This document shows positions 43,201 to 50,149 of a stretch of DNA of 64,000 nt, piece by piece. Numbering within the stretch: position 1 is the first letter of the stretch; each line of letters opens with the position of its first letter. Origin of the DNA: Heligmosomoides polygyrus polygyrus. Taxonomy: Eukaryota > Nematoda > Chromadorea > Rhabditida > Heligmosomidae. The position numbers and the translations under genes were made by a program. Location of the stretch: NCBI GenBank assembly GCA_947396885.1, contig OX377202.1, forward strand, positions 18,724,001-18,788,000, in the 5' to 3' direction. A model generated the notes under the pieces. It saw nothing but the letters and a program-made list of their open reading frames with translations. It did no database searches and had not been told where the DNA came from.

Positions 43201-45200
43201 TGTTGTTTTGGAGGTTTTCTGCAACCTTGAGTGCTAACGAATAAATAAAATAATGAAGGATCGCGTTAATCAACTCGTGCCTAGGAGGGGCCACGCACTG
43301 TACTTTTATGGGATGTCGCGGGGGCAATATGAATGCGAATTGGGTCTATAGTTGTGGTATGTAGTAGTCGATCACAAGTCACTGCTTTCACCCTTCCTAA
43401 AGCATGACACCAACCCCGGACGGAAGGAAGGCTCAGTTGGCCGGGTCGAGATCTAAACAAAGGTCCTCGATGCGGAGTGCAGATGACAGCCGGCCTCTTC
43501 TCCGACTACGCTACGTGAGGTAAAAAAGACCCTGTCTTGAAGTCGAATCCAATGCGGATTTGGGCATTACATTCACAACACTCTTAATCGAAATGAAAAT
43601 GGATAGGACTTGGTTGAAAGCGATTAATAAAGATACTTTCACTTATGACGTTATTTTAAACAGTTCACGGTTGCTGAGTAGGTTCTTCTTTACCTTTGTT
43701 CAGAACGTGACGATAGGTTATGTTTTTTTAGGTTATCTGGGCTCTAAAATAATCTCAAATTCTATTTTAAAAAACCGTGCAAAAAATCTGAATAGCCACC
43801 ACTCTTCTCAGTTTCAGAAGGCAATGTGCCGGTCAAATATGCACTTAAACCGCTCCAGGACACTCCATAAAAATAGAGTTCGTGGCGCTTCCCAAAAGGG
43901 AGAAACGAGTAATGCTGCCGTTTAGCGTTTTTATTAAAATAAAAAAAGATGTAGGCGTAAGGGGACAAGAGGGGGAGATAGGAGCAAAGCAGAGACAGGA
44001 AATTATATGGAAGCTGCATAGAAGAAGAGATGGAAGGCAATTGGCGGAAGGCAATTGGAGAAAAAGTTCGTTTCGTACCCATTTTCAGACGAATTCTCCC
44101 CGCATAAAGGGCTCGGAGGGGGGGGGGGGGAGGGGTCATCATGCAAGGCTTATACGACGTCCTGTGTTGGACAGATTTAAAATTTTTATCCAGCACTGCA
44201 TTTAGGGAGCTTGTAGCGCAGTCGGAGGACGAGCCGGCTGTGGAGTGCACCCGATACCAGATTCCTGGTTCGGATTTCCCGCCCAGACCTACAAAGCCTT
44301 CCATCCCTTCGTTTTCAGTGAATTGGTATTCGGAAGGATAAAGACGTGTCTGGGAAGGATGAAGCGCTGACATGTTCATCGGCTGGCCATCTCAAGTCAT
44401 TGTATGGCCAAATACGCATTCAACTAACCTCCACGACATCCCGTAGAAGTAGAATGCGTGACGCGTCCCAAAAGGGACTGAGCAACGTCGTCCTTTATCC
44501 TTTTCTCCTTATAAAAAGAAGTAATTCTAGGGAAATAAGAAGAACATAAGAGCAAAGAGGAGACAGAAAATTCATATAGGAGCTGCGCAAAGGAGAGAAA
44601 TGAAGAAGCCATCAGGAGGAAGAAAATTGGAGAAAAAAATCGTTTGACAAGTATTTTCAGACGACTTCTCCCGTGGCTCTTCACTGAAGAAGAGGAGCAT
44701 ATAATGCCAGTTCGAATGGCGTCTGGCAAATCAAATCCTAGTCGTGCGAACGTCAAAATCAGCTGAACAGATGAACAGAAGAAGCCGGCCAAAGGCTCTC
44801 CAGCTTAAACACGGAAGGTGACATCAACGCTGAGAATTAGCTCGACAAAGTGAGTGGCCTCTACCTCTTGAAGAAGATTGCGAATGCAGTCGCGTATCGA
44901 TCCTTGAGGTGATCTTTGTACTTGTCGAAGAGGGTGAACATGGCGCAGAGGTGTGGAACACCGCTGAAAATGGCTAGTCGACTGATGGGACGAGGAACAA
45001 GGCCGAAGCAGAAGGGGGTCATACCGGAAGGGACGCGGCCGATAGGCCTCGATGATCGTCTTCCACCACTTCTCCCTGGTCGCGTCGCAGAGGAAGGACG
45101 TCAGGTCGCGCCAGCGTGCCGCCAATTCCACCTCCATACCTGCAACGGGAGCGGCTCGGATTTCAGACGGAAGCGCGATGAGGACAGTGGCGAGGGGCAC
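28127..45200 (-). CDS. HD-superfamily phosphohydrolase-like protein (COG4339-type), six exons
   Basis: Join on the minus strand: 45200-45025, 44963-44865, 42153-42066, 37694-37555, 37496-37418, 28258-28127. This is 714 bp including the stop, or 237 residues. All introns are GT-AG, of 61, 2711, 4371, 58 and 9159 bp, and phases match at every junction. Order of segments: W..L...W..I..AY (28-53), PHLCAMFTLFDKYKD, AFAIFF then AVYDPIASDNAERSA, DVHYLIDFDMAFLG (150-163), KEYSHLSDDEYRKQREK/VLRFFLQIPNIYAT, and LRADFEARARENIAREI. This is the COG4339 plan, whose members are usually 200-220 residues. Metal-site residues look altered: Arg59 for the first His, Lys91-Ser92 for His-Asp, Tyr135 for a later His. 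An alternative start at 45137 follows an acceptor-like TTGCAG, as in trans-splicing, and gives 216 residues. The substrate is unknown. Confidence 0.72.
28316..29030 (+). repeat. Dispersed repeat with internal minisatellites, copy 1
   Basis: Shares its start (AATAACGCGCTAA, GAACACGAATCTGAAGTTCG) with 56885-57420. It contains a 63-bp tandem pair (GTATGTATGTACGTACTGGG at 28531 and 28594), repeated GAAGACGTGCCGAA units, and repeated GGGGACCAGTA-type units at 28770-28990. It lies inside the last intron of the HD-like gene. Confidence 0.75.
29112..29409 (-). mobile_element. tRNA-headed SINE, full length, 12-bp target duplication
   Basis: Flanked by AGACGCTCAGTA at 29100-29111 and 29410-29421. At 298 bp it fixes the family length. 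Confidence 0.93.
29682..29820. mobile_element. MITE of 139 bp
   Basis: Arms of about 50 bp (GGAGTCAGGTTCATCAGTCG and GTGAAAAGTACCGCC inverted). The TIR resembles those of 46153-46306, suggesting one extended MITE group with ends like CAGRTTCATCAA. Confidence 0.8.
29964..30260 (-). mobile_element. tRNA-headed SINE, full length, 14-bp target duplication
   Basis: Flanked by AAAATAAATAATTA at 29950-29963 and 30261-30274. The tail is (GGATAA)n. Confidence 0.93.
30287..30352 (-). mobile_element. SINE internal fragment
   Basis: ATGACCTGCGGTGGCCAGCC through TCCTTCTAAGACAAGACTGG matches the middle of the SINE on the minus strand. Confidence 0.6.
30518..30816 (+). mobile_element. tRNA-headed SINE, full length, 12-bp target duplication
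   Basis: Flanked by AACCATTATTGT at 30506-30517 and 30817-30828. Orientation is opposite to its two neighbours. Confidence 0.93.
30829..31429. other. Intron sequence with no recognised feature
   Basis: Part of the 9.2-kb intron of the HD-like gene. Short frames only. Confidence 0.4.
31430..31550 (+). mobile_element. SINE 3' fragment
   Basis: AAATACGCATTCAAATTGCC, TCCTCGATATCCCGTGGAAG and the CTTATCCTTATC tail identify the 3' third of the family. Confidence 0.6.
31828..32106 (-). mobile_element. tRNA-headed SINE, minus strand
   Basis: Collinear from GGCGTTACTCAATCCCC to TCCGACTACGCTATGCGC, with a few short deletions. A (TAAA)n stretch lies at its left edge. Confidence 0.8.
32107..32770. other. 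Intron sequence with no recognised feature
   Basis: Contains a run of ten G at 32131-32140 and AT-rich sequence. A 91-codon plus frame (32437-32712) has no recognisable motif. Confidence 0.35.
32771..33001 (+). mobile_element. SINE relative with a canonical tRNA B box
   Basis: The head has TAGCGCAGTCAGAGA followed by CGTTCGAGTCCCC, a standard B box. The common family members carry the altered GGTTCGGATTTCCC instead. The body is diverged (CTCCGGAGTAGGTAAACTGG, GAGACTTGTCTGCGAAGGAT) and the 3' end stops at about 33001. It may be an older or separate subfamily. Confidence 0.65.
33126..33268. mobile_element. Harbinger/Tourist-like MITE, 143 bp, TAA target duplication
   Basis: The ends are AGGCCCCCACAGAGTTTTGC and, inverted, AGGCTCCCACAGAGTTCTGC, continuing GGCARCGCCG. 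TAA flanks both sides. Confidence 0.82.
33303..33566. mobile_element. GC-rich inverted-repeat element
   Basis: GGTACGCCCGCCCCCTGCTG at about 33323 recurs inverted at 33522-33543, followed by G- or C-runs of 9-13 bases at 33345-33357, 33405-33413 and 33513-33522. The ends are diverged (TTCGTCGCG). Confidence 0.6.
33924..34150 (-). mobile_element. tRNA-headed SINE, degenerate, 5' end missing
   Basis: GGATAAAGGACGG tail, GGGACGCGCCACGCATTC and ACAAATTCACCGGTCCC are recognisable. The tRNA-like head is absent or too diverged. Confidence 0.6.
34170..34935. other. Intron sequence with no recognised feature
   Basis: No repeat end or exon recognised. A 62-codon plus frame at 34595 has no family motif. 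Confidence 0.35.
34936..35258 (-). mobile_element. tRNA-headed SINE, diverged, minus strand
   Basis: (GGATAA) tail, GGGAATGGGCCACGCAC, AAGGCTTGGTTGGCC and GTGCCTCCTCCATCTGTGC. About 40 bp near 35080-35120 are foreign to the family. Confidence 0.65.
35562..35855 (+). mobile_element. tRNA-headed SINE, plus strand
   Basis: Head TAGCGGAAGCGCAGTCGAAG, body CCAACCAAGCCTTGTATCCC, 3' end TGCGTCGCGCATCCCAAA. Confidence 0.75.
35950..36203 (-). mobile_element. tRNA-headed SINE, diverged, minus strand
   Basis: GGAATGCGCCACGCATTC at the 3' end and CCGCCTCATCCGACTGCG at the head. The middle is poorly conserved. Confidence 0.6.
36204..37417. other. Intron sequence with no recognised feature
   Basis: Part of the 9.2-kb intron. 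A 94-codon plus frame at 36304-36588 has no recognisable domain. Confidence 0.35.
37418..37496 (-). CDS. HD-like gene, exon 5
   Basis: A 58-bp intron separates it from exon 4. Encodes FAEHEKAQRKEYSHLSDDEY and RKQREK, then the donor AAG|GTATGT. Confidence 0.75.
37555..37694 (-). CDS. HD-like gene, exon 4
   Basis: The acceptor is CCGTTTAG and the donor GCA|GTAAGT. Encodes ENYVADLVVASGSYSTDA and then DVHYLIDFDMAFLGDNEE. The DxD..LG segment is the family's second acidic motif. Confidence 0.75.
37975..38605 (+). mobile_element. RTE family A LINE, 5'-truncated, antisense in the HD-like gene
   Basis: Contains only the C-terminal reverse-transcriptase region. It ends GACGACAGGTGATACATGTG, the family-A 3' end. 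It lies in intron 3 of the HD-like gene, in opposite orientation to the gene. Confidence 0.85.
37980..38588 (+). pseudogene. RTE family A reverse transcriptase C-terminal fragment
   Basis: Open for about 200 codons: [65 protein letters not shown] and [18 protein letters not shown]. It lacks the palm and endonuclease, so it is inactive. Confidence 0.85.
38606..39729. other. Intron sequence with no recognised feature
   Basis: Intron 3 of the HD-like gene. A short inverted motif (GGTATCA ... TGATACC) lies at 38612-38648. Nothing else supportable. Confidence 0.35.
39811..40185. mobile_element. MITE-like element, 375 bp
   Basis: The ends are AGGTGGGCACATTCAAATGAA and its inverted partner ending GTGCCCCCACCT. 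AT-rich interior with no coding capacity. Confidence 0.72.
40216..40985. mobile_element. Long-TIR element FB2, copy 2
   Basis: Same terminal phrases as 21239-22125 (ATTGGACACTCTTCTAAGC, GTGAAAATGGTAT). The interior is inverted relative to that copy (CGCGCCATGCACTCGAAAAG ... CTGCATGCAAACAGAA). Confidence 0.75.
41098..41577. mobile_element. Composite of MITE-type palindromes
   Basis: 41098-41461 has inverted ends (GGGGCTAGAATTATCAACG versus GGGGCCGGATTCATTAAAG) with ACAGRGAAATT arms. Directly after it a tight hairpin pairs 41463-41495 with 41507-41541 (AACTCAGATAACGCG arms), and a further end, CGTTATGAATCCGACCA, closes at 41577. It contains a tRNA-like sequence. Confidence 0.6.
41307..41377 (+). 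tRNA. tRNA-like sequence, probable tRNA-derived relic
   Basis: The seven-base acceptor arm pairs fully (GCGCCGG with CTGGCGC, one G-T), and the T arm is perfect (GCGGG TTCGAGT CCCGC). A three-pair D stem is possible. The anticodon stem has four pairs around loop CCGGAAA, which would place GGA as anticodon. Position 33 is C rather than the near-universal T, and a serine tRNA would need a long variable arm that is absent. It sits inside a MITE composite, so a pseudogene or SINE-like origin is likelier than a working gene. Confidence 0.45.
41578..42065. other. Intron sequence with no confirmed feature
   Basis: A minus-strand stretch at 41592-41660 reads MDLPEGFPHLAGFDADGR and is protein-like. 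It lacks a clean splice context and is not expected in the HD-like protein. Confidence 0.3.
42066..42153 (-). CDS. HD-like gene, exon 3
   Basis: Between CATCTTTCAG and TCA|GTGAGT. Its first base completes the split codon. The exon encodes AVYDPIASDNAERSAQLL, the family segment that directly follows the His-Asp pair. Confidence 0.78.
42883..43050. mobile_element. MITE of about 170 bp
   Basis: Arms GAATTCATCAACGACTTAC and, inverted, AGATTCATCTACGACTTACG, both continuing into TTAACAGAGAAA. Related by its ends to 41098-41461. Confidence 0.78.
43252..43515 (-). mobile_element. tRNA-headed SINE, diverged, minus strand
   Basis: GGCCACGCACTGTACTTTTA at the 3' end and CCGACTACGCTACGTGAGG at the head. 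Lies in intron 2 of the HD-like gene. Confidence 0.65.
43822..43927 (+). mobile_element. SINE 3' fragment
   Basis: CAAATATGCACTTAAACCGC, CATAAAAATAGAGTTCGTGG and CGCTTCCCAAAAGG match the 3' third of the family. Confidence 0.6.
43970..44105 (+). repeat. Direct repeat flanking a SINE, left copy
   Basis: GAGCAAAGCAGAGACAGGAAATT and the AATTGGAGAAAAAG...TTTCAGACGA...TTCTCCC region recur at 44527-44672. A related inverted piece lies at 56640-56720. Confidence 0.65.
44208..44508 (+). mobile_element. tRNA-headed SINE, full length, plus strand
   Basis: Head CTTGTAGCGCAGTCGGAGGA and tail CGTCCTTTATCCTTTTC. About 30 bp are duplicated in the middle (GGAAGGATAAAGACGTGTCTGGGAAGGAT). Confidence 0.85.
44515..44700 (+). 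repeat. Direct repeat flanking a SINE, right copy
   Basis: Second copy of the block at 43970-44105, ending CTCCCGTGGCTCTTCACTGA, which is found inverted at 56640-56670. Confidence 0.65.
44865..44963 (-). CDS. HD-like gene, exon 2
   Basis: Starts after a consensus CCATTTTCAG and codes for GVPHLCAMFTLFDKYKDH to AFAIFFK. The donor is AAGAG|GTAGAG. Without splicing the frame stops at 44861. The exon end is where the family His-Asp would be. Confidence 0.68.
45025..45200 (-). CDS. HD-like gene, exon 1
   Basis: 58 codons plus two bases. MEVELAARWRDLTSFL and EKWWKTIIEAYRPRPF match the start of the family. The donor is CCG|GTATGA. The second in-frame ATG (45137) fits the family length better. Confidence 0.65.
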
Positions 45201-45975
45201 GTGGGTGGGTCGATAACGTGATTAGATGAAGACGCGCGAGCAACTGCAGCAAGTGCAGCGAATCGGCCCCGCCCCGACGGCGTCGTCGTCGTCGTCGGCG
45301 GCTGCGGCGACCACGACGACGACGGCGAATCGACCCGGGAGCGGCGGCGGTCCAGGGGGTGGCAGCGAGGAGGACGAGGCTACCCGACGGACGATCGCTC
45401 GCCGAGTGCGCTGTCCTTCCGACAACAAACAGTGGGGGACATGATCACTCAAGGCTGGCGACGGCGAACAGCGAGCAGAACGAGCTTCAGCGGCGAAAAA
45501 GAGCGTCGGCGACACATGTCGGCGGCGCAGGCGGCCAGCGCTCTGCCTTATGAGATCCATACAGCCTGATGCCAGTCGCGCCGTCGATCTGCCCTTCGTC
45601 TGCAGATTGAATTGCTGGTAATACTGAGCTCCACAGTGGTGCCATCTCAGAAACACAAAGGGCAGTGGTCTTCGCGTCACGGTGCGTTGGATGGCGACTT
45701 TAAATACAATTTGCTACTGAAGGCAACCCTTTTCACGGTAGATCACATACAAGGGACGACTTATGAGCGTTCTCCCAAGGATTCCAAGAATTCCTTCACG
45801 GTCTTGTATCCATGCATCCAACAGGGAGCACAGGGGTGGAGGGGTGGAGTTAGTTTTGCTGCAAGCCCGGGATTGGTCCAGAAATCCCAGAAAGTTGTCG
45901 CCAAATAAACTCATTTCGACTTGCACCGAGGGAGAGCACCGAGTGAACTTTAAGAAATTCTGGCCTTCTTCTCAC
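45201..45975. promoter_or_regulatory. GC-rich region upstream of the HD-like gene
   Basis: The 5' flank of the minus-strand gene. At 45226-45560 it is much richer in G+C than its surroundings, with GTCGTC/GCGGCG runs. A plus-strand frame of 72 codons (45226-45444) is rich in Ser, Ala, Thr and Gly, with no donor site or known domain. It could be a divergent first exon, but simple GC-rich promoter or 5' leader sequence is as likely. Confidence 0.3.
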
Positions 45976-46418
45976 CTGCATCACCTGTCGCTCAGTTGAT
46001 CATCGAGTTGCTCGAGCGGGCGCCAGCAGTGTCTACTTTCGCGCCTGTCGCGTGCCAGAGTGCTCCAGTGGATCCTCCTCGCTCGAGTTACACAAAGACC
46101 GTCGTTCAGGGTTTTCACGAAGAAGTCAGACCAAAGAGTTATTGGGCGTCCTAGGGCCAGATTCATCAATCGCTTACCGTCCGGCAGCGATATATCGGTT
46201 GTCGTGTCCGTATCTCTGTATTTCTCTGTATTACATACTACGTAGGCCGGTATGGTGAATCTGCGATGAGATGATACCAGCGGCATCGTTGATGAATCTG
46301 ACCCCTGGTGTTCTCTTGACATCCAGAGGAATCCAGTCGGTGACGGCTCTCGTCCAGGGGGTGCGAAGTGCATTACATGGTCGGCCCACCTAATTTTCGA
46401 CCCACATCTGGCCCACAT
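45976..46418 (-). mobile_element. RTE family A fragment, interrupted by a MITE
   Basis: 3' end of the family (CACCTGTCGCTCAGTTGATC read in reverse). Coding remnants [27 protein letters not shown] and [11 protein letters not shown] lie either side of the MITE at 46153-46306. 5'-truncated near 46418. Confidence 0.82.
46153..46306. mobile_element. MITE of 154 bp with a defined empty site
   Basis: The ends are AGGGCCAGATTCATCAA and, inverted, AGGGGTCAGATTCATCAA. Comparison with the intact LINE at 6340-6360 (GGGCGTCCTGGTGTTCTC) shows that excising AGGG...CCCT restores the LINE exactly. Any target duplication is therefore at most the three bases CCT. Confidence 0.88.
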
Positions 46419-46554
46419 TTGGGTTAAAATTGAAAAACTTGCAGCTTACGAATTCGGTTTAAAGTGAAAGCAGCAAACTGACCAGCACTAGTTGCATGGG
46501 GGAGGATACGTACTCCTCACCTCACACTCGTGAGTTAGATACTAGGCGGAAATT

Positions 46555-46646
46555 GTTTGCAATTTTTGCGCACCCTCGAAACCAGAGTCTTCCGTTGGAG
46601 GTGCAACCAACAGCCGGCGCCTACTTCGACTGCGCTACCACGCGCC
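46555..46646 (-). mobile_element. SINE head fragment
   Basis: AACAGCCGGCGCCTACTTCG and ACTGCGCTACCACGCGCC are the inverted tRNA-like head. The rest of the element is absent. Confidence 0.65.
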
Positions 46647-47514
46647 GATACTTTTACCTTAGTTATTTAGGTCATGAAGGCGCATCGCTAGCATTGCTCC
46701 CACCGTAACAGCAGCCAATCAGGCACCGGCTCAACTGCACATGCAGAACACATTACTGTAGGAGCGACGAAGAGTTCCCACACCCGGGTGCGTTTTGTAC
46801 AGTTGCTTAAATAGCTGGTATGTAAGTTCTGATCTATCGGTGAGAGTTGAAGGGAGCGAATGGTGGGCGATGAAGTGACTAGCATATGAATAGTCTCAGA
46901 TTCCGCCTCTAATTTTAGTCTGTAGATCTTTTGCGTTCTCGCTACAGATACGCAGTAATACTTAATTTACGTTGCCGAAGAACACTCAGCACTTTTAGAC
47001 AAGGAAAAACAAGCGCGGAAAGACCTGAAAACTCAACAACAGTACATCTGCCGGTCAGGGCACCAAAAACCGGTCGGTCAGCTGCTATAGTGAGGTTTCA
47101 TCAATCACTCGGGGCCTTCTGTACGGCTTAGTCAACGTGACCTTTAGAAAAACAAGACAGAACCACTTTAAAATTTATCTAAGAATTGGTAGCTCTCATC
47201 GTAGTAGCAGGAATCCCGGGTTTATTTTTTGGGGCTACCGAAAAGATGGTTTCAAGATTAAATGTTTAACGAATTCTGAGACCGGTACCTTACCTTCGAG
47301 TCGCAGGGAGACCCGCCTTTCGTTAGTCCTAATAAGTACTGGATTTTCGGCCCATGCAGGGAGAAAATCAGTAGATTTACAACGACTGTGAACACCCATC
47401 GGATATCGGGTAGATGCCATCGTCAAATTTTTAAGTACCAACTTTGTCGAGTTGCCAGATGGTTTCATCAGTCCCCTGTCGAACATTCTAGTGTGCAGTA
47501 AAGGATGTCGCAAG
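46647..47514. other. No recognised feature
   Basis: Only short frames. No repeat ends or splice-bounded exons recognised. Confidence 0.35.
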
Positions 47515-48325
47515 AAAATGTATACACTGTTTGAAAGGTTCTAACATTGCTGCTAGTGAAGCTTTTGAAGATGGTTGATACTCATATGAAAGCGCAGAAC
47601 AGCGAAAATTCTGAGACGTGTGAATATCAAGACTGCGCCATTCCTACGCTTGATCATTCCACAGAATCCGCGTTTGAATGTGGGGGTCCTGTCCACATTT
47701 AAATTGTGCAATCAATAAACTTGCATCTCACGGCCCTTCACGTTATTTTCAAGTTTTAAATGTTAAAAGAAGCACAGCACAGGTGAATAGTCAAGATTGC
47801 GCCATTCCTACGCTTGAAATCTGCATTCCAGACTTGATTGATTGTGCATGGGCCAAATGCTGGTAACAATCTTGTTACTACATGGACAGATTAACCTGTG
47901 CTATGCTTCTTTTAACATTTAACACTTGAAAATCACGTGAAGGACACATGAGATGCAAGTTTATTGATTGCACAATTTAAATGTGGGCAGGACCCCCACA
48001 TTTCACCGCGGATTCTGTGAACTGATCAAGCAAAATTCAAGCTGAATAGGAAGGTTAATCGGCATAATTGCAGCTACTTGGTGACGGAAAACAGTAAAAG
48101 AAGCACAGCACAGGTTAACGTGGCCAAGTTGGAACAAGATGGTAAAAAGCATTCAGCCCATGCACAATTAATTGAGTTTGAAATGCAATGTTTCAAGCGA
48201 GGCGTGGCGCAATCGTGACCATTTAGATCTTGTTATCCTGTGCTTTTATATAAGTCTCAAAATATCTTCAAAAGTTTCACCAGCAGCAATGCTGGAAACT
48301 TTCAAACAGTAACTGCATCTTTTTA
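47515..48325. mobile_element. Foldback element of about 810 bp
   Basis: Outer ends ACTGTTTGAAAGG and its inverse, plus the phrase CATTGCTGCTRGTGAA. Inner arms of about 150 bp pair 47640-47800 with 47890-48035 (ATTTAAATTGTGCAATCAAT and complement). GATTGCGCCATTCC-type phrases occur more than once. No coding capacity. Confidence 0.7.
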
Positions 48326-49364
48326 GGATACTCTGCGTTTTTTGCAAGCCGTAGTGTGTTTTTAATCTGTAGCACAAACCAATCGACTCGGCCACTTTGC
48401 GAAGAAATTACAACAGGCAGTCAGCCTAACCACAATCAATCGAGTGTAAAATGCAAAATTTCATGCGAATGTATGGCGTATTCCATACCGTTCATGTGTA
48501 GAAAAATTTCTATTTTCTTAAGCTTTCATATGTGCCCTCAGCTTCTTCAGTACCTCTACTGTGAGCAAAGTTATCACCTTTCAAACATGGATATATTTTT
48601 TGAGACACCCTTCATAGTCTGATCTTCAAGGCAAGGTTGAAAAAGTAGATCTTTTGCTAGTTCTGGGAATTAGTAACATCTAATGATTATGAGCTTCGGT
48701 TTCCGGCCAATTTTCCACCTTCTTTCTTTCAGTTGTTCATTGGACACAGTGAGCTGTTCCAGTTGTTTTGCAATTCAATTTTTCAAGACAATACCAGTAG
48801 ACCAGTGGAAACTAGCATTTGCGATCTTACGCTCGGCTATTGACCTTAATGATGGGATTGTTTTTTGAACCGTCATTACATTTATCAGCTCGTAGCAATG
48901 CCCATTGTCTTATCCCTCGATTCCTCATCTTGCTGCCACAACGTTCACGACACTTTTCTCTTCAATTGTTGTTAATGAGCCTGCAACAATTTAAGATTTT
49001 ATACCGAAAGCTCCTCAATTTTTAGGCCTAATGGTTTGAAAATCACTCAAACAGAGCATAGGTCACGTATCGTCCCACGTCTTAACCAGAGCAGGAAACT
49101 TTGCTGTAGTTAAAGGGTCAAGAATATTCTGACCGTCTGACCAGTGTGTGCATTTCTGCGGCACAAACGTTTTTGGTGCTCTACATTTTCTCATAATTTT
49201 CGCTCTCATACTTGTTCCATTTTCCCCTCTTTCAATAGCAAAAAGGCCACATATTTGATCTGAACGTGAAGATGAAACCTCATTTTGTCAACTGCCATTA
49301 TTCACTTCCGGCACAATTGTAAATACTTTCTTCAGCACACCAGAGGTCAAGGAAAGGTCAAAAC
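48326..49364. other. No recognised feature
   Basis: AT-rich. Frames of 60-90 codons without recognisable motifs. Confidence 0.35.
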
Positions 49365-49369
49365 AAAGT

Positions 49370-49880
49370 TTAGGACCAAACTTCACCCAAGGGGTTATTT
49401 GGGGTGCACATGACGAATCTGGCATTGGCTTTTGAAATTTCGACCGATTACGGTAGGTTATGGTAGTTACGGGTGACCAAGGCTGCCAGGGTTATAATCA
49501 CCGATTTCGCCCAAACTTCGCCTAGGAGGGTTATTTGGGGTGCTGATCACGAATCTGTCATCCATTTTTTATATTACGCTGAAGTTTGTGTGAAATCGGT
49601 GACCCATGACCTTGCAACCCTGTTAGTCACCCGTACCTACCGTAACCTACCGTAATCAGCCGAAATTTTAAATACGGATGTCAGATTCGTGATCAGCACC
49701 CCAAATAACCCTCCTAGGCGAAGTTTGGGCGAAATCGGTGATTATGACATTGACGGCCTTAGTCACCCATACTTACCGTGCGTGACCTACCGTAATCGAC
49801 CGAAATTTCAAAAACGCGAAGTTAGGGCGGAATTTTTTTCCGACCTCTCCTTGATCTCTGGAGTCCTGAAAGTGCATACA
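49370..49880. repeat. Inverted-repeat family built on CCTACCGTAACC, copy 2
   Basis: Units containing AAACTTCGCCTAGGAGGGTT, GGGGTGCTGATCACGAATCT and TACGGTAGGTTATGGTAG occur in alternating orientation: 49370-49560 direct, 49620-49810 inverted. The whole is a higher-order palindrome. Its end (CTCTGGAGTCCTGAAAGTG) is shared with 27331-27855. Confidence 0.75.
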
Positions 49881-50149
49881 GTACTGCCTCACTTTCAATC
49901 GAAACAAAAATTGATCTATAAAATAGGAGATGAGGAGAGAAGGCCAAGCAACATGTTTAGCCGTCCGAGTTGAGGGTGGATGCCGATAGTGGCTTCAGGT
50001 GTTAGGTTGGCCGGGACGTTCTGGCGCTTTTACGCAACCCCTTTTCGTTCGTTTATTGAATCAATATCCAACTTACTTCGCGCTTTTATATGATATCTAA
50101 TACGGAATTCTTCGCTATATCTGAATAATTTGTGTTTCACATATGCTTG

